Assembly: GCA_017536545.1 (NCBI GenBank)
Contig: JAFXHF010000012.1
Coordinates: forward strand, 1-38,335
Source of the DNA: a bacterium
GTDB taxonomy: Bacteria; Cyanobacteriota; Vampirovibrionia; Gastranaerophilales; Gastranaerophilaceae
Direction: 5' to 3'
Length of the DNA: 38,335 bases
In this document: positions 8,547 to 17,021 of the stretch, piece after piece
Numbering within the stretch: position 1 is the stretch's first letter
How the letters are laid out: each line of letters starts with the position of its first letter
Program-made: the position numbers and the translations under genes
Notes under the pieces: model-generated
The model's database searches: none
What the model was told of the DNA's origin: nothing
What the model saw: only the letters and a program-made list of their open reading frames with translations

Positions 8547-9956
8547 TTATTTGAGAGATTTTACAAATTTTATAGCATCATCTTTAGTTAAAATATCACC
8601 AGAAATTTGAGCTTCATTTAAAGCTTCCAAAATTTCACCTAAGCGTGGAGATGGGGACAAGTTCAAAATCTCCATAACTTCATTACCATCCAACAACTTT
8701 GGCAATGGTTTAAGAGTATCTTTAGCATCTAAATAGAACTGGAGAAGTTTATTTAATAATGAGATATTTTCATCAACAATTTCTTGCGTAATTTCAGGAC
8801 CTAATGCAGATAATCTATCTGCTTTTGCTATTAATATATTATCAATTGCATTATCCTCAGATTTTCGAACATATCGCATCATAATTTTTTCATTCATATC
8901 AGGTGCTGATACAACTGCTGTTGGATACATATGTTTTTTGATAATGTATGATACATAGTCGATTTGCTTATTAGAAAAACACATAGATTTTAAAATTGGA
9001 ACACACATTTTTGCACCAACATCTTCGTGTTTGATAAACCTATGACGATTTGTATCTTCTTCAATAGTCCAAGTTGAGAACTTCCCAATATCATGCATAA
9101 AAGCCGATAATCTTAAATGTGCAAGTCTTGAAAACCCTCCAAAATCAATTTTATCCATATGTTGCTTAACTTCAACAGAGGAAGTTTCATACATCAAACC
9201 GACTTGTCTAACTGTTTCTATCGAATGATTAAACAAGTCTAAATGGTGATGGAGATTTGGTGGAACTTGTTTTAATTCTTTGACAAATGGAAACAACAAT
9301 TCTAAAAGCCCACATTCATCCATCTTTAAAATAGCCTTGTGAGCAAAATCACCACTAAACAACTTCATCAATTCATATTGAACACGTTCTTTTGCAGGTT
9401 GCTCAATCAAATGGGCATACTTTTTAACAATGCCAATCAATGAATCATCAATATCAAAACCTAAAAGTGAATAAAATCTAAAAACTCTCAATAATCTCAA
9501 AGGATCATCCACAAAGTTTTCTTCTTTTACACCTCTAATAATTTTATTTTCAATATCTTGAACAAATTCCGCACAAAAATCTGGAATTTCACCCGTTCTA
9601 ATATCAACAGCAACAGCGTTTATTGTCAAATCTCGACGCAAAATATCATCAGCTAAATTTCCACCAATTGGATTTGTAATATCAAAATAATTTATTTTAT
9701 CTTCTAATACAATACGATAAATCTTATTTTCTTCATCTAAAGGAATAAATGTTCCATTAAAAAATTCTGCTACTTGCAAAGAAAAATCTCTTGCATCGCA
9801 ATCAACTACAATCAAATCTCTATCAACAAAGTCTTTACCTAAGAAAGCATCACGAACCGAACCTCCAACAAGATAAATTTGATTAGGGAAAAAACTAACC
9901 AAATTATTTAATATTGCATCGTTATTTATTTTATCTGTTAAAGTTTGAATATTCAT
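8547..9956 (-). CDS. CCA-adding enzyme / poly(A) polymerase family with HD domain
   Basis: A class II nucleotidyltransferase of 469 residues. The head domain shows GGSVRDAFLG (31-40) with catalytic D45 and D47, the FD pair at 91-92 and the RRDLTINA motif at 107-114. The neck carries ENFVDDPLRLLRVFRF (147-161). A C-terminal HD phosphohydrolase-like domain follows, with H245, H288-D289 in FMHDIGK, and KHED at 309-312. Enzymes with this order add or repair the tRNA 3' CCA end, or only part of it. A-adding, CC-adding and full CCA-adding types cannot be told apart safely here. The reading frame begins inside rsmE (26-base overlap), so the two are co-transcribed and probably translationally coupled, a link between tRNA and rRNA maturation. 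Confidence 0.9.
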   Translation of the reverse strand: MNIQTLTDKINNDAILNNLVSFFPNQIYLVGGSVRDAFLGKDFVDRDLIVVDCDARDFSLQVAEFFNGTFIPLDEENKIYRIVLEDKINYFDITNPIGGNLADDILRRDLTINAVAVDIRTGEIPDFCAEFVQDIENKIIRGVKEENFVDDPLRLLRVFRFYSLLGFDIDDSLIGIVKKYAHLIEQPAKERVQYELMKLFSGDFAHKAILKMDECGLLELLFPFVKELKQVPPNLHHHLDLFNHSIETVRQVGLMYETSSVEVKQHMDKIDFGGFSRLAHLRLSAFMHDIGKFSTWTIEEDTNRHRFIKHEDVGAKMCVPILKSMCFSNKQIDYVSYIIKKHMYPTAVVSAPDMNEKIMMRYVRKSEDNAIDNILIAKADRLSALGPEITQEIVDENISLLNKLLQFYLDAKDTLKPLPKLLDGNEVMEILNLSPSPRLGEILEALNEAQISGDILTKDDAIKFVKSLK

Positions 9957-10674
9957 AGATAATATTTCCTAACGCAACAACTACTGCGGTTTCTGCCCGT
10001 AAAATCAAATCACCAAGAGTAAGCATCTCTAATGATTTTTCTCTAAAGCTATCAAATTCTTTTTGTGAAAAACCACCCTCAGGACCAATCACAACAAGAA
10101 CCTTATCACCTTTTTTAATAGGATTTTCCTTAAATGAATCCCTAATTGTTTTATCTGCAATTCTTTCGCAAAATACAATCACTTTATCAAAGTTATTTTC
10201 TGCCAAAACTTTTTCTAAAGTTGTCGCTTCATAACAAGATGGCACAATTGCACGCTCACATTGTTTTGATGATTCATACATAACTCGTTGCCATTTTGGA
10301 ACTTTTTTCTCAACTACAGATTTATTTAAAGCACAGTTATCAGTCATTATAGGATAGACAGCAGTTACCCCTAATTCAGTTGCTTTTTCAATTATCAAAC
10401 CTTGAGCATCAGAACGAAGCGGGCTTTGAGCCAAATAAAGTTCAAAATCTAAAGACCTTTTTGAATGATAATATTTATCAACATTAGCAATAACTTTTGA
10501 ATTAGTAATTTCATTAATTGTTGTTTCATATTGGATTTGATTTTCATCAATCAATAACAAAGTTTCACCAACCCTTGCTCTTAGAGATTTGGCGATATGT
10601 TGATAATTTTCTTTGTCAGAAACTTCTACAACATTATTAACTACTTGTTTTGAATTAATGAAAAAATGTGGCAT
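9931..10674 (-). CDS. rsmE: 16S rRNA m3U1498 methyltransferase RsmE
   Basis: A SPOUT-family (knotted) methyltransferase of 247 residues that methylates N3 of U1498 in 16S rRNA. The N-terminal PUA-like domain begins MPHFFINSKQ. The C-terminal S-adenosylmethionine-binding knot shows IGPEGGFSQKEF (196-207) and LGDLILRAETA (220-230), the two hallmark motifs of the family. Its length matches the usual 240-250 residues. The short leader contains GAGGTG about 8 bases before the ATG. The gene overlaps the downstream nucleotidyltransferase gene by 26 bases. Confidence 0.95.
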   Translation of the reverse strand: MPHFFINSKQVVNNVVEVSDKENYQHIAKSLRARVGETLLLIDENQIQYETTINEITNSKVIANVDKYYHSKRSLDFELYLAQSPLRSDAQGLIIEKATELGVTAVYPIMTDNCALNKSVVEKKVPKWQRVMYESSKQCERAIVPSCYEATTLEKVLAENNFDKVIVFCERIADKTIRDSFKENPIKKGDKVLVVIGPEGGFSQKEFDSFREKSLEMLTLGDLILRAETAVVVALGNIIYEYSNFNR

Positions 10675-10732
10675 AATTCACCTCTGTTACGAGAAATTAT
10701 ACCACAAATTTTTGAGGTTATTTATTATAAAA

Positions 10733-11029
10733 TTAAGATAGGTATACTAACTTATTCATTCTTTCATTCTCAGCTTGATCTAACTTTTTAACTCCGTTAC
10801 AAATTAGATTTCCTAATCCATAAGTTAAAGCTGTACCAATACTTATAGCCATTAAAGCTGGATGTTTTATTTTAAAAGGTTTAGACATTGGACCAATTGG
10901 ATTTAAAGGTACAAAGTTGATTTTACTACCTTTAAGTTTTGCAATTTTTTCAACCATTTCAGGAGTCCAAAAAGATTCTACACCTTTTGAAACTTTCACA
11001 AAATTATTACCTAAAGCTTCTACAGACAT
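10733..11029 (-). CDS. Small single-span membrane protein of unknown function
   Basis: About 98 residues from the ATG at 11029 (MSVEALGNNF). An in-frame ATG two codons earlier at 11035 is possible, but the GGGG that may serve as ribosome site is then only 2 bases away. The N-terminal half is polar (WTPEMVEKIAKLKG). The second half has a hydrophobic segment of about 20 residues (ALMAISIGTALTYGLGNLI) after a KHPAL motif and ends with a charged tail. It follows the 11051-11452 gene by a gap of about 20 bases, so both are likely one transcript. The KHPxL..I..IG pattern also occurs in the protein at 20600-21370. No named family recognised. Confidence 0.7.
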   Translation of the reverse strand: MSVEALGNNFVKVSKGVESFWTPEMVEKIAKLKGSKINFVPLNPIGPMSKPFKIKHPALMAISIGTALTYGLGNLICNGVKKLDQAENERMNKLVYLS

Positions 11030-11050
11030 ACACATTACCCCATTAAAACA

Positions 11051-11452
11051 CTATGCTAAATATTCAACATTGGCTGTTTCTGCCGCTAGTGCATCTGCTT
11101 CTTTTGCACGTTTATTTTCAATATTTCTATCTACTGCGTGCCCAATAAGTCTACCTACACCTGCATAAAGTAAACTTACAGCAGACATACCTAAACCTAA
11201 AATTCCAAATTTAGCAAATTTTGCATTTTTAGTAAGTAAATTAGCAAATTTACCAGTATTATGAGATGTATATCTAGTAATAGCATTTTCAACTGCTGGA
11301 ACTAATCTACCAGATTTATAAGCTACAACAGAACTAGCTGCAGCTAAGCCCGCTCCAACTGCTGTTCCTACTTTTTTACCTGTATTTGAAGATTGGTATT
11401 GATTACCATTTAAAGTATAATTAACACTTGAATCTACTGCAGAAATTGACAT
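11051..11452 (-). CDS. Small glycine/alanine-rich membrane protein, paralogue of 15404-15739
   Basis: A 133-residue protein of unknown function with a perfect AGGAGG ribosome site 7 bases before the ATG. After a polar start it shows NTGKKVGTAVGAGLAAASSV, a weakly hydrophobic Gly/Ala segment. A second hydrophobic segment (FGILGLGMSAVSLLYAGVG) leads into GRLIGHAVDRNIENKRAKEA. The protein at 15404-15739 has the same order: NTGK.(I/V)G, a Gly/Ala segment, then GRL(L/I)G...DR...K.R.AKAD. The two are therefore homologous despite low identity. It probably inserts in the cytoplasmic membrane with a charged C-terminal tail. It lies upstream of the 98-residue membrane protein in the same direction. Confidence 0.75.
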   Translation of the reverse strand: MSISAVDSSVNYTLNGNQYQSSNTGKKVGTAVGAGLAAASSVVAYKSGRLVPAVENAITRYTSHNTGKFANLLTKNAKFAKFGILGLGMSAVSLLYAGVGRLIGHAVDRNIENKRAKEADALAAETANVEYLA

Positions 11453-11553
11453 AACATAACCTCCTATTAAAACATATAAAAATAACTAACCTATAACCCT
11501 ATGCTTTAATAAAGTATTTTTTTATACAGAAATTGATTAATTGTAAACAAATG

Positions 11554-12978
11554 TTAATCTAATACAATTTCTTTTTCATTTTTATAAGTAACATACCCTA
11601 AAGGCGACGCTGGAGGTTTACGTATATACTTACGTTTTGTATAGATAACACCAATTTTTGATGAATCCTTCACACTTGAATACTCTTTTGCTAATTTTGC
11701 ACATTTTAGTATCAATTCATCAGTAACATTTTGTGTTTTTAATAAAATATGAGAACCTGCACAATTATGAACGTGGAACCATAAATCATCTTCTGTTGCT
11801 AATTTTGAAATTATATAATCATTTTGTTTATTATTTTTACCAATATAAATTCTTGAACCGTCCGATTCTTCAATCATTAAGACATCTTGTATTTTATTTT
11901 TAGAGTCTTTTCTATCAGTATTTTCAAGAACTTCAGGCGTAATTTCAAACAGATCTTCAATATTTTGAGCTGAATTAATCGAATACAAAACTTGTTCAAA
12001 ATATTCTTTTTTGGTATTTGATTCTTCGATAAGCTCATTTAATTTATTTCTAGCAATTTTAGCCTTGTTATACAACTTATAAAACTGAGTAGCATTATCT
12101 TTTAAAGTTTTTGTTTCATCTAATTTCAATTCAATTTGCTTATCATTTTCGTAATCATAAACAGATACAACATTACTGAAATCTTTAAGGGCGTATAGAT
12201 TTGCCATAATCAAATCACCCCATAACCTGTATTTATCACTATCAGAGTCTGATAAAAGTTTATATTCCATCTGTTTAAGTGACTTAGTAACTTTCTTCAA
12301 TTTCTGAGAAATAATTGAACTATAATTACCCTTTAAAACTCTGAATTTATCATTAGCAATCTGAGTTGCGTAATAATCATCAATTAAACTATTAACAGAC
12401 GAGGTTATAGCCTCAACCTCAATCAAACTGTCCCATTTTTTCAATACAAAATTCTGTTTTGGAGGATAAACATATGGTATTCCCCCAAAGATTTCTCTTT
12501 CACGACTTTTTTCTGAGCCTACATTATGAGCACAACCAATAATGACATTTGTATCGTAATTATACAAAATAACATTTGAATGTTTACCCATGAATTCAAA
12601 AGCTAAACACAGATAAATCTTTTCACCAACTTCACTGTATGTTTCAATAAAAATTTCAAGAATTCTTTCACCTTCAGGCAGATTGACCTTTGCTATACGG
12701 GAATTTTCTAGATATTTTCGTAATAACATACAAAACATTGGAGGCTTTTGAGGGATTTCAAGAACTCTTTTGACTTGATTTTCTTTGCTCATAAAACATA
12801 CGTGATAAAATTGAGGATTAATATTCACATACAATTGACGAGTTTCGCTATTATTCCTAAGTGCAAAAATAAATTCACGTCTTGTGGGTTGTTGAATCTT
12901 GTTAATTCTTGCACCTAAAAAGAACTCTTTTTGCTCCTTCAAAAATTCTGCTAATGTGTAATAATCAAAAGTAATCAT
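11554..12978 (-). CDS. RqcH/FbpA-like NFACT protein (ribosome quality control)
   Basis: A 474-residue member of the NEMF/Tae2/RqcH family. The NFACT-N domain is clear (FLGARINKIQQP, PPMFCMLLRKYLE at 79-91, MGKHSNVILYN, then GIPYVYPPKQN). A helical coiled-coil middle follows at about 230-330, and the NFACT-R domain ends the protein (DGSRIYIGKNNKQND, DDLWFHVHNCAGSHILLK). In Bacillus the homologue binds stalled 50S-peptidyl-tRNA and adds alanine tails. The protein is shorter than the usual 550-570 residues, mainly in the middle. The usual Asp-Arg pair preceding I(I/V/L)E appears as E104-R105. No convincing Shine-Dalgarno sequence precedes the ATG at 12978. It reads divergently from the small gene at 13061. 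Confidence 0.88.
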   Translation of the reverse strand: MITFDYYTLAEFLKEQKEFFLGARINKIQQPTRREFIFALRNNSETRQLYVNINPQFYHVCFMSKENQVKRVLEIPQKPPMFCMLLRKYLENSRIAKVNLPEGERILEIFIETYSEVGEKIYLCLAFEFMGKHSNVILYNYDTNVIIGCAHNVGSEKSREREIFGGIPYVYPPKQNFVLKKWDSLIEVEAITSSVNSLIDDYYATQIANDKFRVLKGNYSSIISQKLKKVTKSLKQMEYKLLSDSDSDKYRLWGDLIMANLYALKDFSNVVSVYDYENDKQIELKLDETKTLKDNATQFYKLYNKAKIARNKLNELIEESNTKKEYFEQVLYSINSAQNIEDLFEITPEVLENTDRKDSKNKIQDVLMIEESDGSRIYIGKNNKQNDYIISKLATEDDLWFHVHNCAGSHILLKTQNVTDELILKCAKLAKEYSSVKDSSKIGVIYTKRKYIRKPPASPLGYVTYKNEKEIVLD

Positions 12979-13060
12979 AAAATTAGTTTACTAAAAAGCA
13001 AAACTATTGTCCAACTGCAAAAAATATGATAAAATCAGAAAAAAAGGAAAGAGAGAAATT

Positions 13061-13360
13061 ATGGCAAAAACACATCAAAAAAATAACCTTGAAGCAGGAA
13101 AAGAAAGTATTAAAATCTTAATTACTACAGATGAATATTTAATCTCTGGAGATTTATACTTACCAATCCCATCTGTTGTACAAAATCCAACAAACGAAAA
13201 CCTATTATTCTACGCATTAAACTGTGGTAACAAATTTATTCAATTATACAACTGTGTAATTTCGAACAAAGATAGCGTTGAATATCAACCAGAAGTGGTA
13301 AACTGCTACAATATTAACTTAGATATTGTGCATTCTTGTCAAATTATCAAAGAAGATTAA
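13061..13360 (+). CDS. Conserved small protein of unknown function
   Basis: About 99 residues from ATG 13061, which follows an AAGGAAAGAGAG ribosome site. An upstream TTG at 13007 would extend the frame by 18 lysine-rich residues but would put the TATGAT (about 13025) promoter-like element inside the gene, so the ATG is preferred. The protein has a beta-rich pattern (SIKILITTDEYLISGDLYLP, then FIQLYNCVISN) with no signal peptide or membrane segment. It may be a small barrel-like or nucleic-acid-associated domain, but this is only a guess from strand pattern. It lies between rqcH and aspS and is closed by its own terminator. Confidence 0.7.
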   Translation: MAKTHQKNNLEAGKESIKILITTDEYLISGDLYLPIPSVVQNPTNENLLFYALNCGNKFIQLYNCVISNKDSVEYQPEVVNCYNINLDIVHSCQIIKED

Positions 13361-13372
13361 TCTAAAAACTTA

Positions 13373-13413
13373 TAAAAAAGATTACAAATGTTACATTTTG
13401 TAGTCTTTTTTTT
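13373..13413 (+). terminator. Terminator of the 13061-13360 gene
   Basis: The stem AAAAAGATTACAAA pairs with TTTGTAGTCTTTTT across a short loop (one G-T wobble) and runs into eight T residues. Confidence 0.85.
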
Positions 13414-13470
13414 GTGTTTTTGCTAGTATTATGTATGCAATATAAATAGACTTTAAGAAGGAAATAAGAG

Positions 13471-15252
13471 ATGATTAAAACAATGTTTAAAGACCACGAA
13501 TGTGGAAAGCTAAACTTGGCAAACGTTAACGAAACAGTAGTTTTGTCAGGTTGGGTATCAACAGTAAGAGACTTAGGTGGTATTTTATTCGTTGAATTGA
13601 GAGATAGAAGTGGATTTTTCCAAATCGTAGCAAACCCTCAAATCAACCCACAAGTTCATAAAATTTTAGAACAAGTTAGAACTGAATACGTTATCAAAGT
13701 TTCTGGTAAAGTTACAAAAAGACCTGAAGAAACATACAACGAAAAATATCCGACTGGTCAAGTTGAAATGTACCCAGAATCTGTTGAAATTCTATCTGAA
13801 GCAAAAGTTTTACCATTCGTTTTAGATGATAACAACGTTTCAGAAGATATCAGACTTAAATACAGATACTTAGACTTAAGACGTGAACCAATGTTATCAA
13901 AACTTGTTATGCGTCATAACATTGTTCAAGCAATTAGAAACTATATGAACAATCTTGATTTCTTGGAAGTTGAAACTCCAATTCTTATCAAGACTACTCC
14001 AGAAGGTGCTAGAGATTACTTAGTTCCATCTCGTGTACAAGAAGGTAAATTCTACGCACTTCCACAATCACCACAAATCTTCAAACAATTATTGATGGTT
14101 GGTGGTATTGAAAGATATTATCAAATTGCTAAATGCTTCCGTGACGAAGACTTAAGAGCAGACAGACAACCTGAATTTACTCAAGTTGATATCGAAATGT
14201 CATTTGTTGAACAAAAAGACGTTATCTCTGTTGTTGAAGGTCTAATCGTAGATGCATTCAAAGCTGCTGGTGTAGAGGTAAAACCTCCATTCAGACAAAT
14301 CCCATGGCAAGAAGCTATGGATAGATTTGGTTCAGATAAACCAGACACAAGATTTGGATTAGAATTATTCGATCTTGGCGATATCATTATGCAATCTGAA
14401 TTCCAAATCGTTAAAAACACTCTAGAAAATGGCGGTATCGTTCGTGGTATTAGAATTCCAGGTGGTGCTAGCTACTCTAGAAAAGAAATCGACGATATTA
14501 CAAAACTTGCTGTATCATTTGGTGCAAAAGCTCTTGCTAATATCATTTACCAAGAAGATGGCACAGCTAAATCTCCTGTATTGAAATTCGTTACAGAAGA
14601 ACAAGCAAAAGCAATTCAAGATAGAGCTCAAGCACAAGCTGGCGATATTATCTTCTTCGTTGCAGACAAACCAAAAGCTGTTTACGATATTATGGGTAGA
14701 TTGAGATTACACTTCGGGAAATCTCTAAACTTAATCGATGAAGCAAAACACGACTTGTTATGGGTTGTTGACTTCCCAATGTTTGAATACTCTGAAGAAG
14801 AAGGCAGATTTATGGCAATGCACCACCCATTCACATCTCCAAACTTAGAAGATGTTGATAAACTTGATTCAGGTGATTTAGGCAACGTTAAATCTATCGC
14901 ATATGATATCGTTTACAACGGTTGCGAATTAGGTGGTGGTTCTGTGAGAATCCACTCTTCTGAAGTTCAAAAGAAAATCTTCAAAGCATTAGGCTTAACA
15001 GAAGAAGAAGCTCAAGAAAAATTCGGATTTATGGTTAACGCATTACAATACGGTACTCCGCCACACGCTGGTTTAGCTATTGGTTTAGACAGATTAGTTG
15101 CATTACTAGCTAGAACTGATTCTATCCGTGATGTAATCGCATTCCCTAAAAACGCTGGTGCTAAATGTTTAATGAGTGACGCTCCAGGCGAAGCTGCTCT
15201 AAAACAACTTAGAGAATTACACATCAAATCAACAGCAAATTTAGGCAAATAA
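13471..15252 (+). CDS. aspS: Aspartyl-tRNA synthetase
   Basis: A class IIb synthetase of 593 residues, the normal length for the bacterial type. It comprises an N-terminal OB-fold anticodon-binding domain (GWVSTVRDLGG), class II motif 2 at 223-236 (FRDEDLRADRQPEF), an inserted GAD-type domain at roughly 290-420, and motif 3 at 534-546 (GLAIGLDRLVALL). The residue at the position known to differ between discriminating and non-discriminating enzymes (RDLG versus RDHG) is leucine (L35), as in E. coli. This suggests an enzyme specific for tRNA-Asp, though one residue is not proof. An AAGGAAAT ribosome site precedes the ATG and a strong terminator follows. It is monocistronic. Confidence 0.97.
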   Translation: MIKTMFKDHECGKLNLANVNETVVLSGWVSTVRDLGGILFVELRDRSGFFQIVANPQINPQVHKILEQVRTEYVIKVSGKVTKRPEETYNEKYPTGQVEMYPESVEILSEAKVLPFVLDDNNVSEDIRLKYRYLDLRREPMLSKLVMRHNIVQAIRNYMNNLDFLEVETPILIKTTPEGARDYLVPSRVQEGKFYALPQSPQIFKQLLMVGGIERYYQIAKCFRDEDLRADRQPEFTQVDIEMSFVEQKDVISVVEGLIVDAFKAAGVEVKPPFRQIPWQEAMDRFGSDKPDTRFGLELFDLGDIIMQSEFQIVKNTLENGGIVRGIRIPGGASYSRKEIDDITKLAVSFGAKALANIIYQEDGTAKSPVLKFVTEEQAKAIQDRAQAQAGDIIFFVADKPKAVYDIMGRLRLHFGKSLNLIDEAKHDLLWVVDFPMFEYSEEEGRFMAMHHPFTSPNLEDVDKLDSGDLGNVKSIAYDIVYNGCELGGGSVRIHSSEVQKKIFKALGLTEEEAQEKFGFMVNALQYGTPPHAGLAIGLDRLVALLARTDSIRDVIAFPKNAGAKCLMSDAPGEAALKQLRELHIKSTANLGK

Positions 15253-15272
15253 ATCTATTAAAATAAAGTTTA

Positions 15273-15304
15273 GGACGTTGACAAAACTGCCAACGTCCTT
15301 TTTT
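15273..15304 (+). terminator. Terminator of aspS
   Basis: GGACGTTG and CAACGTCC form an 8-bp perfect stem with a 10-base loop, followed by TTTTTT. Confidence 0.9.
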
Positions 15305-15322
15305 GTTAACATATTGAAATAT

Positions 15323-15340
15323 TTACTATCACAATAGCAA
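15323..15340 (+). promoter_or_regulatory. Shared upstream motif, copy 1 (gene 15404)
   Basis: TTACTATCACAATAGCAA lies 63 bases before the ATG at 15404. The same motif, in the same orientation relative to the gene, lies at a matching distance before the genes starting at 21370 and 29193, and more weakly before 34601. No good -10 box follows at the expected 28-base offset here (CATCTA is poor). Confidence 0.55.
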
Positions 15341-15403
15341 GAATAAAGATTCACAGGTTTTAAAAAATCATCTAAACATTTACCTAAGCGAAAGGATGAT
15401 TAA

Positions 15404-15739
15404 ATGGAAGTAAGTAAAATCTCATTCACTGGTCTTGCTCAAACCAAAAAGGGCAATTTATATAACAAAACAAACACTGGCAAAAACATTGGTGCAATTG
15501 CAGGTTTAGGTGCTGGTGCTTTAATAGCAACAACTTCTACCAAAGCTCAACTTGGAGCTTTAGAAATAGCAACTAAGCTTACAAAAAATGTAATGAAACT
15601 ACCATCAACAACAAAAGTTGTTTTAGCAGCAGGTGTTTTATTATTAGGTCTTGCTGGTAGATTACTAGGAGCTATTCCTGACAGAATTGTAAACAAATCA
15701 AGAGTAGCAAAAGCTGATGCAAAAGCAGAAAACGTTTAA
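15404..15739 (+). CDS. Small glycine/alanine-rich membrane protein, paralogue of 11051-11452
   Basis: A 111-residue protein with AAAGGATG before the ATG. It opens MEVSKISFTG, a short hydrophobic-polar tag containing SFTG that resembles the starts of other lineage-specific proteins in this window. Then come NTGKNIGAIAGLGAGALIA (first weakly hydrophobic segment), a linker, and a second segment (VVLAAGVLLLGLAGRLLGA) leading into the charged tail IVNKSRVAKADAKAE. The same order of motifs is found in the 11051-11452 protein. No enzyme motif is visible. The downstream gene starts 15 bases after its stop, so the two form one unit. The shared upstream motif at 15323 suggests common regulation with other genes of this kind. 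Confidence 0.78.
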   Translation: MEVSKISFTGLAQTKKGNLYNKTNTGKNIGAIAGLGAGALIATTSTKAQLGALEIATKLTKNVMKLPSTTKVVLAAGVLLLGLAGRLLGAIPDRIVNKSRVAKADAKAENV

Positions 15740-15754
15740 GGAGTAACAATATAT

Positions 15755-16969
15755 ATGATTAACCCAATTACAATTAAAGCAGAACGTGAATTATTCAATT
15801 ATTTAACAAAAAACAGCGAAGTAATCGCAAGAGAAGTTCAAGCAATACAAAAGATGGGCTTAACTGAAAAAGATTTATTTATCAAAACAATTATGGAATG
15901 TGCAACATCAGAAGATCCAGCAATAAGAGCTGCAGTTGCAGAAGTACAAAAAGGCTTACGTGGTCAGTTTGACTTAGGGGCAGCAATTCAAAAATTAAAA
16001 AGCGTAATTCCGAATGAGGCGGCCATGATGGAAACTGCAGATGGTGGAAAACTAGTTATGGCAAAAGGCTGGAAAATGCCAGTTCTATTTGAAAACGTTC
16101 CAGGTTTCAAATGGTTAGGTTTTGCCGATGAGCCTGCAAAATTAACAACTGAAGGTATTTGGACTGCAGCTCACGGAGAAAAACCAGCTGTAATTCTTGG
16201 AGGAATTGGAAACTCAAACATTAAACCTGAACAAGTTTTGGGCGGATGTTCTTTAAGCAAAAAAGAATTATCTGCACAATATGAACAAGCTATTGTTGAT
16301 TTCTTCACTCCAATCTTCAAATATTTTGAAGAACTAGGTGTAAATATTAGAGAATCTTTTGGCTTTGGCTTAGCACACAGTTATTGTGGTGTTGACAAAG
16401 CAACAAGAGATTTGGCTGAAACTTTTGGAATCCGAATTGTAGGTACAACTCCAACAGAATATACTCAATATATTAAAGGTACACCAAGAGTTCTTGATAT
16501 TTTAGATGGTGCAGAAGCTATGGTTGCAGATTTCCCTCACCCAACAATTCTTACAAGAAATCTATCTCAGATTAGCGACTATGGTACAACATATGGCAAA
16601 ATTATCGGTGAAAACAATCCAATATTAGTTGCTAACGGTGGTGGACACGCTTGGGTAGAAGACTCAGGAAAAGCAATTATAGGTCTAGATGGCTCAACAC
16701 TTATCCCAGCAAACTTAGTAAAAGATAAATTAGGCTATGTAATTCCAGCTACAACTGGAGAAGGTAAAGACAAAGTTGTAACAAATACAGCTCAACTTCT
16801 TCTAGAAAAAGTTGACGGCAATCCATTTGAAAGATATAAATTCGCATTTGAACAGTATCTACCATCAAGCAGATTAAAAGAAGATATAGCTCAATATGAT
16901 CCTCAAATGGCAATGACTACTCATATCCACGGCTTATTATCAAAAGCAGGACAAATTCCAAAACAATAA
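15755..16969 (+). CDS. Unknown protein, possibly with a SLOG/Rossmann-like nucleotide-binding domain
   Basis: A 404-residue soluble protein I cannot place in a named family. The N-terminal 100 residues are helical. From about 140 the pattern alternates strand and helix with glycine turns: AVILGGIGNS, FGFGLAHSYCGVDKATRDLA, GIRIVGTTPTEY, AMVADFPHPT, then ILVANGGGHAWVEDSGKAI. The order of a GG turn, a CGVDKATRDLAE-like segment and IVGTTP recalls the SLOG (LOG/DprA-like) nucleotide-binding fold, where (V)GGG...G.M...A.aA...G..V.G..P is typical. This similarity is by eye only and the classical LOG motifs are not conserved. AAGGAG precedes the ATG. It is the second gene after the 111-residue membrane protein and is closed by a terminator at about 16989. 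Confidence 0.8.
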   Translation: MINPITIKAERELFNYLTKNSEVIAREVQAIQKMGLTEKDLFIKTIMECATSEDPAIRAAVAEVQKGLRGQFDLGAAIQKLKSVIPNEAAMMETADGGKLVMAKGWKMPVLFENVPGFKWLGFADEPAKLTTEGIWTAAHGEKPAVILGGIGNSNIKPEQVLGGCSLSKKELSAQYEQAIVDFFTPIFKYFEELGVNIRESFGFGLAHSYCGVDKATRDLAETFGIRIVGTTPTEYTQYIKGTPRVLDILDGAEAMVADFPHPTILTRNLSQISDYGTTYGKIIGENNPILVANGGGHAWVEDSGKAIIGLDGSTLIPANLVKDKLGYVIPATTGEGKDKVVTNTAQLLLEKVDGNPFERYKFAFEQYLPSSRLKEDIAQYDPQMAMTTHIHGLLSKAGQIPKQ

Positions 16970-16988
16970 TGGAAACATTAAATAAACA

Positions 16989-17021
16989 AAAAGGGCTCTG
17001 AATACTTCAGGGTCCTTTTTA
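16989..17021 (+). terminator. Terminator of the 15404-16969 unit
   Basis: AAAGGGCTCTGAA pairs with TTCAGGGTCCTTTTT around a 3-base loop, with wobble pairs in the middle, ending in five T residues. Confidence 0.75.

Noticed and set aside
13007..13060. TTG start extending the 13061 gene by 18 residues
   Set aside because: It would overlap the promoter-like TATGAT, and the extension is lysine-rich and unlike a folded start; ATG 13061 has the better ribosome site.
14181..15248. Three minus-strand frames opposite aspS
   Set aside because: They are shadows of the conserved aspS reading frame, with Ser-rich compositional translations.
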